Shown: positions 9,110-20,011, counted from the first letter of the stretch. The stretch is 64,000 bases of DNA from Lacinutrix neustonica (GCF_026625145.1 NZ_CP113088.1:434001-498000), one strand, 5' to 3'. The notes: generated by a model not told the origin, from the sequence alone. Translations and numbers: made by a program.

Positions 9110-11548
9110 AAAACACACCTCCTATTAACAATAGTAACAATACGGCAGAACTGGCTAAAGAAATAGCACTTCCCGTTTTTACGACCTCTGGTTCAAATTT
9201 AAATTCTATGGTGTGTTTTCCTTTTGGGATCTCTAATCCTCTTAAAACATAATTGACTCTTTCAATCGGGGCTGATTGACCATCTATAAATGCTTTCCAC
9301 CCGTTATTATAATAGATTTCAGAAAAAACAGCGAACCCATCATTATTATTATAAGCGTTGTATTTTATATAATTAGGGGTATACTCCACTACTTTTATAG
9401 ACGCTAAAGAATCTAATTTATTAATTGGTTTTAACGTCCGTTCTGAAGTATAGACCGCCAACTTTTTATTGTCAATTTTATCTAATGCAAGCATTTCGTC
9501 GTTAGCCGATCCCACTTTTTGCATGGCCTCAATAAACCAGGCGTTACCATTAGCCGCTTCATTTACATAAGCATATGGTTTTTGTGATTCATCTTCAGCA
9601 ATGATATATTTAGTATTTAGCATATTTAAAACATTCATATTGTTTCTTGAAATGTAGAAATCAAACAACTCATCGAAACGCTTCAGTTTTGCCGCGTGAT
9701 ACCCATTGAGAGAGTTATGAAAATACGGTGCACTTAATGAGCCGAAGTCATGGCATTTACTTTTTGCGAGGTCGCTCTGCCTTCACCAGAACTAATGTCA
9801 TAAACCCTAAAGTTCCCATGATCTGAGAATATTTTTTTATCTGCCGTATTCGTTTGAAATGGTTTTTGAACATATCTAGAAGCAACAAAATTTTCAGTAT
9901 TTACATAGCGACGGTCAACGCCCACTTGATCAAATACTATTAAGACGGCAAATGCAATAATGACTTTTACTTCCGACCATTTTTTCTTAATAAACAAATA
10001 AATAATCCCACCTGAAAGTAATACAAATAATAAACTTCTTAACGTGTCTTTCGTGAAAATCATTTTTCTATCGGTCACAATAGCGTCTAAAAACGGTTTG
10101 CCATAATTAGCCTTAAAAGAAGCATCACGTGCGCCTTCAAAATTAAAACCTAAAATTCCGGTATATCTACTTATGAGAAATATTACAGCCATTCCGGCTG
10201 TAATTAGTACCGAGAATTTCAAAGCTTTAATTTTGTTTTCATCCTTTTCGTAGTCATTAAATAATCGTACTAAGCCAAAAATTGCCAGTACGGGAATACA
10301 CAATTCTAGGATTACTTGTATCGAAGTGACTGCTCTAAACTTGTCGTAAAGTGGCACAAAATCAATAAAAAAGTCGGTTAGAAAACCTAAATTCTTTCCA
10401 TAGGACAATAAAAGAGAGACTAAAGTTCCTGCTACTAACCACCATTTTAATCGGCCCTTAACTAAAAATAGTGCGAAAACAAATAAGAACAGAATGCCTG
10501 CACCTACATAGGCAGGCGCTTCAACGATAGGTTGGTCTCCCCAATAAGTGGGCACACTTTCAGCGGCTTCTTTAGCTTGTGCTGGTGAAGCCCCTTGAGC
10601 TAGATAAAAGGCATAAAAAGCAGAATCCTCTCCTACATTCTCCCCCATACCACCACCTAGCAACCTCGGAATGAACAGATTAAACGTTTCTAAAAATCCG
10701 TAACTATATTCTGTAATTTTTTCCTTTGATAATCCTGTTTCAACAGCTTTTGGTGAACCGTCGGAATTTATGGTTAGCTCACTTTTTCCGCGAGTACTTT
10801 CTTTTACATACTCTTGAGTGGCTAAAATATTTGACGCGTTCATTCCTACAGCAAGAATGACAGCTACAAGTAATAGCGCTACTGATTTAAAAAAATGTGG
10901 TAAGACTTTCTTTTTATAAGCATCTATCAAATAAACGACACCTATAATTATTACAAGTAACATCAAATAGTAGGTCATTTGAAAATGATTAGCCACCAGT
11001 TCCAGCCCCATGGCTATGGCGGTAACAATAAATCCTAAAATATATTTTCTTTGAAATGTGAGTAGTATACCACTTAGAACCAAGGGCATATAAGCAATCG
11101 CATGTGCTTTACTGTTATGGCCTACACCCGTAATAATTACTAAATACGTCGAAAACCCAAAGGCTAAAGCGCCCGGAGCTGCCAATTTAAAATTCACTCT
11201 CAAACACAAAAGCAGAATATAAAAACCAATAAAATACAGAAAGAGGTAATCTGCTGGACGGGGTAAGAATCGCAAAACCAAATCCAGTTTTTTAATGTAA
11301 TTATTTGGATATCGGGCACCTAACTGATAGGTTGGCATCCCACCAAAAGCACTATTGGTCCAATAGGTTTCTTCCCCCGTTTGAGCTTTAAAATTGCGCT
11401 GTTGTTCTGCCATGGCATTGTACTGCACAATATCACTCTGAAGAATCTCTTTACCTTCTAAGACAGGACTAAAATAAGCTAATGAAAGTATAATAAAGCC
11501 AACAAATACGAGTATGTGTGGCAAGATTTTTTTTATGGTTGACTGCAT
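9081..11548 (-). CDS. YfhO-family membrane protein (one frame lesion)
   Basis: A large polytopic membrane protein (822 residues when joined) of the YfhO family. Family members elsewhere act in glycosylation of cell-wall polymers. The N-terminal span is followed by LQSDIVQYNAMAEQQRNF, a periplasmic motif of the family, then many spans. The soluble part near the C-terminus carries the family segment YFHNSLNGYHAAKLKRFDEL and ends with a last span. The frame breaks near 9743, where TTCTGGC (gene strand) reads TTCGGC; repair joins NAMTS to GSLSAPYFHNS. It begins a tight run with a glycosyltransferase and a flippase. Confidence 0.85.
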
Positions 11549-11578
11549 GAATATAAATGAAAACTTTGAAAGTGAAAA

Positions 11579-11842
11579 TTAATCAATTTCTTCGTAATCT
11601 ACATATTCGCCAACAGTTTTGTTTGAGGATTTATTGTCGGGCATCTTATCAATCGTTATTTCCCCTTCATTTTGAGGCTTTTGTGGTGGTTTTTGGTTTT
11701 GAAAACCACCAAATTGACCACCAAAACGTTGTTGCGCTTTCTTTTTAAGATACTTGAAAAAAAGTGGTCCAAACAGTCGAGATAAAATTTTGAAGCCATA
11801 ATAAACAACTAAAATTATAAGTATGGTTCGTAATAATTGCAT
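11579..11842 (-). CDS. DUF4834-type small membrane protein
   Basis: An 87-residue protein with one N-terminal membrane span (LLRTILIILVVYYGFKILSRLF), a basic and Gln/Gly/Pro-rich middle, and the acidic C-terminal signature VGEYVDYEEID that marks DUF4834 proteins of Flavobacteriia. It lies 30 bases upstream of yfhO on the same strand and is probably the first gene of that operon. Function unknown. Confidence 0.8.
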   Translation of the reverse strand: MQLLRTILIILVVYYGFKILSRLFGPLFFKYLKKKAQQRFGGQFGGFQNQKPPQKPQNEGEITIDKMPDNKSSNKTVGEYVDYEEID

Positions 11843-11935
11843 AGGAACAATTTAATAGAATTATTTTTTCATACAAAAATACAATACTTAGCCTGTAATT
11901 TCAGTTTTAAATACTTAAAAAAAATATAAAATCTC

Positions 11936-11943
11936 TATATTTG
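11936..11943 (+). promoter_or_regulatory. Bacteroidota -7 promoter element
   Basis: TATATTTG matches TAnnTTTG. It overlaps an in-frame ATG at 11941, which argues that translation starts at the next ATG, 11962, about 19 bases downstream. No clear -33 TTG was found. Confidence 0.5.
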
Positions 11944-11961
11944 GAGCTAAACAACTTACTT

Positions 11962-12987
11962 ATGTTTTTAGAGAAACGATATCTAACACTCTTGGTTTTC
12001 GCAGTATGTATATCGGCGCATGCGCAATACACCGAGGTCATAAACTCCAACCGCCCCGGGGTATCAAGATCAGCCTTTTCTGTAGGCACTAATGTTGTTC
12101 AATTTGAAGCTGGACCTTTTACTGTTAAAGAAGAGCACACCCCATTAAAATATAACGTAGAAGGTTTTGGTGTTGATTTTGCTGCGCGTTATGGATTGCT
12201 TTTTCCGCAATTAGAAATTAACCTTGAAGGGTCTTATCAAAATGATACAAAAACAGATTTTCGTTCGTCCATCTCAAACGAAGTGAAACGGTCTAATTTT
12301 AAACACGTCACCTTAGGAGCTAAATATTTGATTTATGATCCGTATAAAAACCGGGAAGACAACGCTAGTTTGTATAGTTATCATGCCAATAAACGCTTTC
12401 AATGGTCCTCATTAATTCCTGCAGTAGCTGTCTATGTAGGTGCTAATTTCGATTCAAAAGATAATCCGTATACAGCACCTGGCGTTGAAGGATTTAGCCC
12501 GAAAGTCATGATAGCAACACAAAATAATTTTTCAAGTGGATGGGTGTTTATTATGAATTTTTCAAAAGATAGAATAGGTTCGGACGATTCGGATTTTCAA
12601 TATATTTTAACACTCACGAAAGCTATTAGTGAGCAATGGGTTTTATTTGGAGAAACGCAGGGAATTAAAAGTGATTTTTATGCCGATAATTTATTTCGTT
12701 TTGGCGGAGCTTATTTATGGAGTAAAAATTTCCAATTAGATACAGCTTTAACCTTTAACACAAAAGACACGCCTTCTGTTTTTGGAGTTAATCCGGGCGT
12801 GTCTTACCGTTTAGATTTTCATAAGGACCCCAGCATAGATAATGGTACGTCTGCCGAAGCAACCGCGGAACGAAGAGCTAATAAAAAAAGAAAAAAGAAA
12901 AAAGACAATAAAGATTTAGAATTACCGTAAGGTGAAACTAAACATACCAAAGATAAAATAGAAATTGATTTTGATGATGAAGACTAG
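11962..12987 (+). CDS. Outer-membrane transporter-like protein (phenol MetA-pathway type); in-frame stop at a CCAGA site
   Basis: A beta-barrel-like exported protein with a signal peptide (MFLEKRYLTLLVFAVCISAHAQ). Its NRPGVSRSAFSVGTNVVQFEAGPF segment resembles proteins annotated as MetA-pathway phenol-degradation transporters, and the strands alternate aromatic and polar residues. A stop at 12928-12930 (CCG TAA) would end it after 322 residues. Reading through in the same frame adds GETKHTKDKIEIDFDDED, an acidic tail, and then TAG at 12985. The CCGTAA equals the altered form of CCAGAA seen elsewhere in the window, so I annotate the long form of 341 residues. The next gene starts 3 bases on. 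Confidence 0.68.
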
Positions 12988-12990
12988 CCT

Positions 12991-14110
12991 ATGATTATAA
13001 TTAAAAAGGTCTCTAACAAGAAGGAATTAAAAGCCTTTGTAACCTTTCCCTTTTCGCTCTATAAAGATTCAAAATATTGGGTACCTCCTATTATTAGTCA
13101 GGAAATGGCCACTTTTGATCAGGACAAAAATCCCATATTTAAAGACGCTGAAGCTACTTTTTTTCTAGCTTATAAAAATGATGAGCTTGTTGGTCGTGTT
13201 GCAGCCATAATTAATTGGTTGGAAGTCAATAAAAAAAACCAGAAAAAATGCGTTTTGGATGGTTTGATTTTATTGATGATTTAGACGTTTCAACCGCACT
13301 TTTAAAAGAAGTCAACGCCATTGGTAAAGCGAACCACTTAGAATACACTGAAGGTCCCGTTGGATTTTCCAATTTAGATAAAGTGGGTGTGATGACCGAA
13401 GGCTTTGATCAGATTAGCAATATGATTACCTGGTATAATCACGAGTACTATATTAAACACTATGAAGCCCTAGGCTATACTGTTGAAAAGTCGTATTCTG
13501 AAAGTAAGTTTCCTTTTAAAAATGTAAAACCTGAATTTTTTAAAAAGGCACAAGAACTTATTAAAAGGCGTTACAAGTTAAGAGCGCTGCAACTCAATAA
13601 AACATCTGAAGTCATGCCTTATGCCGATAAGATGTTTGATTTATTTAATGCATCCTATTCTTCACTATCTTCTTTTGTAGAGATTACACCCATTCAAAAA
13701 GAGTATTTTAAAGAGAAGTTCATCTCTTTTGTCAACCCGTAATACATTAAGTTTATTGTTGACGAACAGGATAACATGGTGGCCTTTGCCATCGTAATGC
13801 CGCGTTTTGCTAAGGCCTTACAAGATATGAATGGTAAATTATTCCCCTTTGGTTTTGCCGGATTGTTAAAGGCTAAAAAAACGAGTAAAGACGTTGTTTT
13901 TTACCTCATTGGTGTCCATCCAGACTATCAGAACAAAGGTGTACATGCCGTTATTTTTAATGAATATTACGAAACATTTACTAAAAAAGGAATTATTAAC
14001 TGTTATAGAACTCCGAATTAGAAGACAATGAAGCGATACACAAAATATGGAAACATTTTGATCCTGTCGTTATAAAGCGCAGAAAGACGTACAAAAAAAA
14101 TATCACTTAA
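12991..14110 (+). CDS. GNAT-like acetyltransferase family protein (three lesions)
   Basis: A protein of about 373 residues when joined. It opens MIIIKKVSNKKELKAFVTFPFSLYKDSKYWVPP, a start shared by a Bacteroidota group annotated as GNAT-like. The C-terminal half has the acetyl-CoA-binding strand/loop pattern (VVFYLIGVHPDYQNKGVHAVIF). Three lesions occur. Near 13245 an A is missing from the run after CCAGA. At 13740 CCAGAA reads CCGTAA (in-frame stop). Near 14013 CCAGAA reads CCGAA. With these repaired it is continuous to TAA at 14108. Substrate unknown. Confidence 0.68.
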
Positions 14111-14123
14111 AATTGTAAATAAA

Positions 14124-14152
14124 AAAACCGATTCGTTTGAATCGGTTTTTTT
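14124..14152. terminator. Bidirectional intrinsic terminator
   Basis: An 11-bp stem AAAACCGATTC (14124-14134) / GAATCGGTTTT (14139-14149) with loop GTTT, flanked by A and T runs on both sides. It serves the GNAT-like gene and the convergent PLP enzyme. Confidence 0.87.
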
Positions 14153-14179
14153 TATGTATGTTATATTGTATTAATAGAA

Positions 14180-15439
14180 CTACTCACCCATGGCTTTCAT
14201 TAAAGCTGCAGACATACGTTTATAAGTTCCGTTTTCCAAACGGGTTCTAATCGCATCAAAAGCATCTAAAGTATCTGAAACATCTTGTAAGGTATGTGTT
14301 GCCGTTGGGATCATTCGTAATAAAATTAATCCTTTTGGAATTACAGGATACACAACTATTGAGCAGAAAACACCATAATTCTCACGCAAGTCTCTTACTA
14401 AAGCCATAGCCTCCGGTATACTTCCGTTTAAGTACACTGGTGTCACACAACTTTGTGTTGTACCGATATCGAAACCTCTGTCTTTTAAACCGGATTGTAA
14501 GGCGTCAACAATTTTCCATAAGTTCTGTTTCAACTCCGGCATGGTACGCAACATATCTAAACGTTTCAGTGCACCAACGACTAATTGCATTTGTAACGAC
14601 TTTGCAAACATTTGTGAGCGCAAGTTATACTTTAGATAATCCATGATTTCTTTATCACCAGCAATAAAAGCACCTGTACTCGCTAATGATTTTGCAAATG
14701 TTGCAAAATACACATCAATATCGTCTTGAACACCTTGTTCTTCACCAGCACCTGCTCCTGTCTTTCCTAATGTTCCAAAACCGTGTGCATCGTCGACTAA
14801 CAATCTGAAATTGAATTTCTTTTTAAGGGCAACGATTTCTTTTAATCGTCCTTGTTCTCCTCGCATTCCAAACACCCCTTCAGAAATAACTAAAATCCCA
14901 CCTCCAGTTTGTTCTGCCATTTTTGTGGCACGTTCCAAGTTTTTTTCTAAACTCTCTACATCATTGTGCTTGTAAGTAAAGCGTTTCCCCATATGTAAAC
15001 GAACGCCATCTATAATACAGGCATGTGCATCTACATCATAAACAATAATATCATCTTTTGCTACTAAAGCATCAATGGTAGACATAATACCTTGGTAACC
15101 AAAGTTCAATAAATAAGCTGCTTCCTTACTTACAAAGGCTGCCAATTCATTTTGTAATTGCTCATGCAGTTCTGTGTGACCAGACATCATTCTAGCGCCC
15201 ATAGGATATGCAGAACCATATTCTGCAGCAGCTTCTGCATCAACCTTACGAACCTCAGGATGGTTCGCTAAGCCTAAATAGTCATTAATACTCCACGTGA
15301 CCACTTCTTTTCCTTGGAATTTCATTCGATTTGAAATTTGGCCTTCCAGTTTAGGAAACACAAAGTAACCTTCTGCCTGCTCCGCCCATTTTCCTAAAGG
15401 CCCTTTGTCCTTGTATATTTTTGCAAATAAATCTTTCAT
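14180..15439 (-). CDS. Alpha-oxoamine synthase, candidate cysteate/serine acyltransferase (CapA-like)
   Basis: A 419-residue PLP enzyme of the alpha-oxoamine synthase family (relatives: AONS, KBL, serine palmitoyltransferase). Visible are the substrate-loop WSINDYLGLANHP, the PLP-binding DDAHGFGTLG and the Schiff-base Lys in FATFAKSLASTGAF. The protein lacks features that would pin it to biotin or threonine metabolism. Its neighbour at 15576 is a fold-type II PLP enzyme like cysteate synthase. The pairing matches the reported capnine (sulfonolipid) pathway, in which CapA condenses cysteate with a fatty acyl thioester and CapB makes cysteate. Serine palmitoyltransferase for sphingolipids is the main alternative. 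Confidence 0.75.
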   Translation of the reverse strand: MKDLFAKIYKDKGPLGKWAEQAEGYFVFPKLEGQISNRMKFQGKEVVTWSINDYLGLANHPEVRKVDAEAAAEYGSAYPMGARMMSGHTELHEQLQNELAAFVSKEAAYLLNFGYQGIMSTIDALVAKDDIIVYDVDAHACIIDGVRLHMGKRFTYKHNDVESLEKNLERATKMAEQTGGGILVISEGVFGMRGEQGRLKEIVALKKKFNFRLLVDDAHGFGTLGKTGAGAGEEQGVQDDIDVYFATFAKSLASTGAFIAGDKEIMDYLKYNLRSQMFAKSLQMQLVVGALKRLDMLRTMPELKQNLWKIVDALQSGLKDRGFDIGTTQSCVTPVYLNGSIPEAMALVRDLRENYGVFCSIVVYPVIPKGLILLRMIPTATHTLQDVSDTLDAFDAIRTRLENGTYKRMSAALMKAMGE

Positions 15440-15525
15440 GTATGTTTTCTAGTTAGTTTAGAATTTACAAAATTACGCAATTCTCAGTTTTTTGCATAAT
15501 CTTTTTACATTCTATTATTAACAAT

Positions 15526-15555
15526 AAAAAAAGCCGATGTTCATCAACATCAGCC
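15526..15555 (-). terminator. Intrinsic terminator after the CapB-like gene
   Basis: On the minus strand, GGCTGATGTT, a GATG loop and AACATCGGCT form a 10-bp stem with two G-U pairs, followed by T7. It implies that the downstream CapA-like gene also has its own promoter. Confidence 0.7.
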
Positions 15556-15575
15556 TTTTAGTAATATCTTTTCTT

Positions 15576-16616
15576 TTATTTAATGTATTGTATCGCTTGA
15601 GCTGCTTCTTCATTTTTACTATCAAAAAAGCCTTGATCATTCATCCACTTATCGCTGTATACTTTACTCATGTAACGCGAGCCATGATCTGGAAAAATGA
15701 CAACAATATTATCGGTAGCTTTAAACTCTCCAGCTGCATTTAATTGCTTTACAGCTTGCATGGCAGCTCCCGAGGTGTACCCCACAAACAAACCTTCTGT
15801 TTTTGCTATTTCACGAGCGGTATGTGCGCTTTCTTCATCAGTTACTTTAATAAACTTATCTATAAGATCAAAGTCTGTAGCTGTTGGTATCAAGTTCTTT
15901 CCTAAACCCTCGATGCGATATGGATAAATTTCCTTTTCATCAAATTCTCTAGTCTCGTGATAACTTTTTAAAACCGAACCAAAAGCATCGACTCCTATTA
16001 TTTTAATATTCGGGTTTTGCTCTTTTAAATATTTAGCTGTACCGTAAATAGTCCCCCCAGTTCCACTACAGGCCACTAAATGAGTAATTTCGCCTTGCGT
16101 TTGATTCCAAATTTCAGGACCTGTAGACGCGTAATGGGCATCAATATTTAATTGATTGAAATATTGATTGATATAAACCGAACCTTTAATCTCATCATGT
16201 AATCGTTTTGCCACTTGATAATAAGATCTAGGATCATCTGCGCTTACATTCGCAGGGCAAACATACACTTTGGCGCCCATGTTTTTCAACATGTCTATTT
16301 TATCTGCCGAAGATTTAGAACTCACCGCTAAGATGCAATCATATCCCTTGATAACACTCACCATTGCAATACTAAAACCAGTATTACCGGAAGTCGTTTC
16401 AATAATGGTGTCGCCAGGTTTAATAATGCCTTGCTTTTCTGCTTCTTCTATTATGTAAAGTGCGATTCTGTCTTTAGAAGAGTGCCCTGGATTAAACGCT
16501 TCAACTTTAGCTAAAAAGTTACCTTTAAACTCAGATGTCATTTTTTTCAGTTTTATCATGGGTGTATTGCCAATTAAGTCCAATACATTATCAAAAACTT
16601 GCTTGTTGTGTGCCAT
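15576..16616 (-). CDS. Cysteine-synthase-family PLP enzyme, candidate cysteate synthase (CapB-like)
   Basis: A 346-residue fold-type II PLP enzyme. The PLP Lys lies in [13 protein letters not shown] (true cysteine synthases usually have NPxGSVKDR), with the substrate loop [12 protein letters not shown] and the phosphate-binding [15 protein letters not shown]. The ATG at 16616 is preferred to a TTG two codons upstream. Cysteate synthase joins sulfite to phosphoserine, whereas cysteine or cystathionine beta-synthases use sulfide or homocysteine. I favour the cysteate role because of the variant Lys motif and the neighbouring oxoamine synthase, but cysteine synthase is possible. Confidence 0.78.
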   Translation of the reverse strand: MAHNKQVFDNVLDLIGNTPMIKLKKMTSEFKGNFLAKVEAFNPGHSSKDRIALYIIEEAEKQGIIKPGDTIIETTSGNTGFSIAMVSVIKGYDCILAVSSKSSADKIDMLKNMGAKVYVCPANVSADDPRSYYQVAKRLHDEIKGSVYINQYFNQLNIDAHYASTGPEIWNQTQGEITHLVACSGTGGTIYGTAKYLKEQNPNIKIIGVDAFGSVLKSYHETREFDEKEIYPYRIEGLGKNLIPTATDFDLIDKFIKVTDEESAHTAREIAKTEGLFVGYTSGAAMQAVKQLNAAGEFKATDNIVVIFPDHGSRYMSKVYSDKWMNDQGFFDSKNEEAAQAIQYIK

Positions 16617-16687
16617 AAACAATATTTAATCAGTTACCATTAGTTAGAAATGCAACCTTAAACCCCGCAAAAATAAGCAATTTATTT

Positions 16688-18757
16688 TTAATGGTCAATT
16701 CCTTCTAAATCTAATAAAAAAGCATATTCTAATGCAACTTCTTTTAAGCTTTCAAATCGTCCGTAAGCACCACCATGACCAGCTTCCATATCGATATGAA
16801 ATAATAATTTATTTTTATCTGTTTTAAATTCTCTCAATTTAGCCACCCATTTTGCAGGCTCAAAATATTGCACTTGAGAGTCATGTAAGCCTGTAGTAAC
16901 CAAAATATTTGGATAGTCTTGTGCACGAATATTATCGTATGGAGAATAAGACTTCATATAATCATAATAGGTTTTATCATTAGGATTTCCCCATTCATCA
17001 TACTCCCCTGTTGTAAGTGGAATACTATCATCTAGCATGGTAGTTACAACATCTACAAAAGGAACTGCGGCAATGACGCCATTATATAATTCCGGGTTTA
17101 GATTTATAACGGTGCCTATTAATAAACCTCCTGCACTTCCTCCCATAGCATACAAATGGTCTTTAGAAGTGTACTTGTTCTCGATTAAATATTTTGAACA
17201 GTCTATAAAGTCGGTAAAAGTATTCATTTTAGATAAAAGTTTACCCTTTTCATACCATTCACGACCTAAATATTCACCCCCTCGAATATGGGTAATGACA
17301 TATATAAATCCACGATCTAAAAGACTCAATCTAATGGTTGAAAAATAAGGGTCTATAGTGGACCCATAAGAGCCGTACGCATATTGTAACGTTGGGTTTT
17401 CGCCATTCAACTCCATTCCTTTTTTGTAGACAATGGACATGGGCACTTTTACACCATCTCTTGCGGTGGCCCAAACACGTTTGGATTCATAATTGTTTTT
17501 ATCAAAGGTTCCGCCTAAAACTTCCTGTTCTTTTTTAACCGCTTTGATTTTTGTTTTAAAATTATAATCAATGACAGAACTTGGAGTGGTTAGGGCATTA
17601 TAACTGTAGCGTAATGTATCACTATTAAAATCGGGGTTGTTACCTATGCTTGCGGTGTAGGTCTCATTATCAAATGGTAAATAGTAGTCTTCACTCCCAT
17701 TCCAATTGATAATTCGAATTTTGTTCATGCCATTTTCACGCTCATTAACTACCAAATAATCTTTAAAAATCTCTATATCTTCTAGAAGAACCTCTTTTCT
17801 ATGTGGTAATACGTCCGTCCAGTGTTCTTTTCCTGTTTGAGTTTCAGGGGTTTTTTGTAGCTTAAAATTGGTGGCACCATCTTTATTGCTGATGACGTAA
17901 AAATGATCCCCGTAATGTGAGATTGAATATTCTAATTCACGTTCTCTTGGTTGAAAAATTTTAAATTCACCATCTGGTGTGTTTGCATTTAAAATGCGGT
18001 ACTCTGTAGTAAGCGTACTAGAGGAACCTATAATAATGAATTTTTTAGACTTTGATTTGTATACATAGGAATTAAACGTTTCATCGTCTTCATGATATAC
18101 CAAAACATCTTCTGATACATCTGTGTACAATTTGTGTTTAAAGACCTTATCTGAACGCAGTGTAACTTCATCCTTTTTTACATAAAATAAAGTTTTATTA
18201 TCGTTTGCCCAAGTAGAACTGCCGGTAGTGTTTTCAATTTTGTCTGAAAATACCGCTCCGGTTATTAAGTTTTTAATTTGCAATGTATATTGTCTGCGAC
18301 TCACTGTATCAAACGAAAAACCAGCCATAGTGTTATCTGGGCTGATAGAAATGCCCGCTAGTCTAAAGTAAGCATGCCCTTTGGCCATTTCATTACAGTC
18401 GAAAAGCACCTCTTCGTCTGCTTCTAAGGTTTCCTTTTTTCTTGTATATATGGGATAATCTTGACCTTTTTCAAATTTAGTAATATACCAATACCCATTC
18501 AGTTTATAAGGCACAGAAGTGTCATCTTCCTTAATTCTACTTTTCATTTCTTCAAACAGGGTCTTTTGAAAAGGTTCTGTATGTCTAAGCTTTCCTTTTG
18601 TATACGTGTTTTCCGAATTTAAATGATTAATAACCTCTTGATTGTCTCTGTCATTCATCCAAAAGTAGTTGTCCAACCGGATATCATCATGGATTTCTAA
18701 TTTTTTTTCAATTTTTTTTGCCAATGGAGCTTCAATAGAAGCGTGATTTTTTGTCAT
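16688..18757 (-). CDS. Oligopeptidase B-like S9 family serine peptidase
   Basis: A 689-residue cytoplasmic prolyl-oligopeptidase-family enzyme. The N-terminal beta-propeller region includes LDNYFWMNDRDNQEVINHLNSEN. The C-terminal alpha/beta hydrolase holds the nucleophile Ser in GGSAGGLL, the catalytic Asp in TTGLHDSQV and the His in MEAGHGGAYGR. FVDVVTTMLDDSIPLTTGEYDEWGNP is characteristic of oligopeptidase B, which cuts after Lys/Arg in short peptides. No signal peptide and no breaks. Confidence 0.92.
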   Translation of the reverse strand: MTKNHASIEAPLAKKIEKKLEIHDDIRLDNYFWMNDRDNQEVINHLNSENTYTKGKLRHTEPFQKTLFEEMKSRIKEDDTSVPYKLNGYWYITKFEKGQDYPIYTRKKETLEADEEVLFDCNEMAKGHAYFRLAGISISPDNTMAGFSFDTVSRRQYTLQIKNLITGAVFSDKIENTTGSSTWANDNKTLFYVKKDEVTLRSDKVFKHKLYTDVSEDVLVYHEDDETFNSYVYKSKSKKFIIIGSSSTLTTEYRILNANTPDGEFKIFQPRERELEYSISHYGDHFYVISNKDGATNFKLQKTPETQTGKEHWTDVLPHRKEVLLEDIEIFKDYLVVNERENGMNKIRIINWNGSEDYYLPFDNETYTASIGNNPDFNSDTLRYSYNALTTPSSVIDYNFKTKIKAVKKEQEVLGGTFDKNNYESKRVWATARDGVKVPMSIVYKKGMELNGENPTLQYAYGSYGSTIDPYFSTIRLSLLDRGFIYVITHIRGGEYLGREWYEKGKLLSKMNTFTDFIDCSKYLIENKYTSKDHLYAMGGSAGGLLIGTVINLNPELYNGVIAAVPFVDVVTTMLDDSIPLTTGEYDEWGNPNDKTYYDYMKSYSPYDNIRAQDYPNILVTTGLHDSQVQYFEPAKWVAKLREFKTDKNKLLFHIDMEAGHGGAYGRFESLKEVALEYAFLLDLEGIDH

Positions 18758-18837
18758 ATTTAAATTTTGTGTTCACAGTAAAACAAAAGTAAAACTTATA
18801 AGGAATAAAATGATTAGATTTTTCAATAGATATTAAA

Positions 18838-18869
18838 TTGGTTAATAACTATCTAATTTAATAACTTTG
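18838..18869 (+). promoter_or_regulatory. Bacteroidota housekeeping promoter for ybaB
   Basis: TTG at 18838-18840 (-33 element), 21 bases, then TAACTTTG at 18862-18869 (TAnnTTTG). The ATG at 18897 is 27 bases downstream. Confidence 0.6.
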
Positions 18870-18896
18870 TATTTTATAACATTAAAAATAGAAATT

Positions 18897-19220
18897 ATGT
18901 TTGGAGATTTAATGGGAATGATGGGAAAATTAAAAGAAACCCAGCAAAGAGTAGAGGAAACAAAAAAACGTTTAGACTCCGTCTTAATTGATGAAAATAG
19001 TAGTGATGGCCTATTGAAAGTGACACTCACTGCAAACAGACTGTTTAAGTCTATTGACATTGACGATTCTCTTTTGGAGGACAAGGAGCAGCTTGAAGAC
19101 TATTTGATATTAACCTTGAATAAGGCTATAGAAAAAGCGACCAATGTTAACGAAACAGAAATAGCTGCTGTTGCCAAAGACGGCATGCCTAATATTCCTG
19201 GAATGGACCTCTTTAAATAA
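18897..19220 (+). CDS. YbaB/EbfC family nucleoid-associated protein
   Basis: A 107-residue DNA-binding nucleoid protein. It starts [26 protein letters not shown], the helical dimer arm, followed by [19 protein letters not shown] and the C-terminal helix [17 protein letters not shown]. An upstream in-frame ATG at 18867 lies inside the promoter, so the start at 18897 is chosen. In many bacteria this gene sits beside recR/dnaX, which is not the case here. A perfect terminator follows. Confidence 0.88.
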   Translation: MFGDLMGMMGKLKETQQRVEETKKRLDSVLIDENSSDGLLKVTLTANRLFKSIDIDDSLLEDKEQLEDYLILTLNKAIEKATNVNETEIAAVAKDGMPNIPGMDLFK

Positions 19221-19247
19221 AAAATCCTGCCTAGGCAGGATTTTTTG
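19221..19247. terminator. Intrinsic terminator (perfect palindrome)
   Basis: AAAATCCTGCC (19221-19231), a TA loop and GGCAGGATTTT (19234-19244) with a T run. It ends ybaB and works in both directions. Confidence 0.85.
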
Positions 19248-19279
19248 TATCAACTAATCATAAATAAGTCCTTAGCAGA

Positions 19280-19810
19280 CTAATTTTTTATAAGACTTTC
19301 TTTTTTTAAATATTCAGGTGAATTAATAAATAATTGTTCCACTTGATACTCCCAGTCTTTAACAATATCAAAATAGCTTGTATTCACTTCAGCCATAATA
19401 ATATTACAATCTTTACATGTATGCTTATAGCCTAAAAAATAGTGTCCAAATTCATGGAACGCAACTACCTTTAAAATTTCTTTATCTAAAAGTGTCATCC
19501 AGCTAAAAATTATTTTTTCAACATCATGGTTGTCGTTTCTAACTAACATACCTAATGTCCCTCCTCTTGATGTCATTTTTAAGGAGTCGACAATAGCTAT
19601 TTCTTTTAACTTGAATAGCTTATCGGTGCAGTTAATGTCATACTCTTTACATAAACGCATAAAATCGTCTAGATGAGGCTGTATTAATCCATCTGTTTTC
19701 AACACCTCTGAAGAAGCTATTCTTTGTGGTAATTCATAAACCGCTTTTTGCGCATTTAGGACAAATAACCAAACAAAGGTTAAAAATAAAGTGAGGTAGG
19801 CTCGTTTCAT
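19280..19810 (-). CDS. Secreted metzincin-like metalloprotease candidate
   Basis: A 176-residue exported protein with a signal peptide (MKRAYLTLFLTFVWLFVLNAQ). It carries HEFGHYFLGYKH, which fits the metzincin zinc motif HExxHxxGxxH, followed by a short CKDC segment and NIIMAEVN, where the Met could be the Met-turn. The upstream half has no recognised domain. The small size means a minimal catalytic domain with no propeptide. I infer a zinc peptidase; substrate and exact family are unknown. Confidence 0.68.
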   Translation of the reverse strand: MKRAYLTLFLTFVWLFVLNAQKAVYELPQRIASSEVLKTDGLIQPHLDDFMRLCKEYDINCTDKLFKLKEIAIVDSLKMTSRGGTLGMLVRNDNHDVEKIIFSWMTLLDKEILKVVAFHEFGHYFLGYKHTCKDCNIIMAEVNTSYFDIVKDWEYQVEQLFINSPEYLKKESLIKN

Positions 19811-20011
19811 AGGTACAATAGGTTAAATGGAGCTGTAAATTTATATTCAAAACAACTACTTGATTATCATTTAGTTGCATCTATAAAGCGAACATAATTC
19901 AAATTATTCATACAAACAAATAAAAAGTGCATTTTAACGATAAAAAACGCATTTAATCTTGAGAATTTAACATTTCACCCCGTTTTTAGTTTAAAAAAAC
20001 CTATTTAAATA

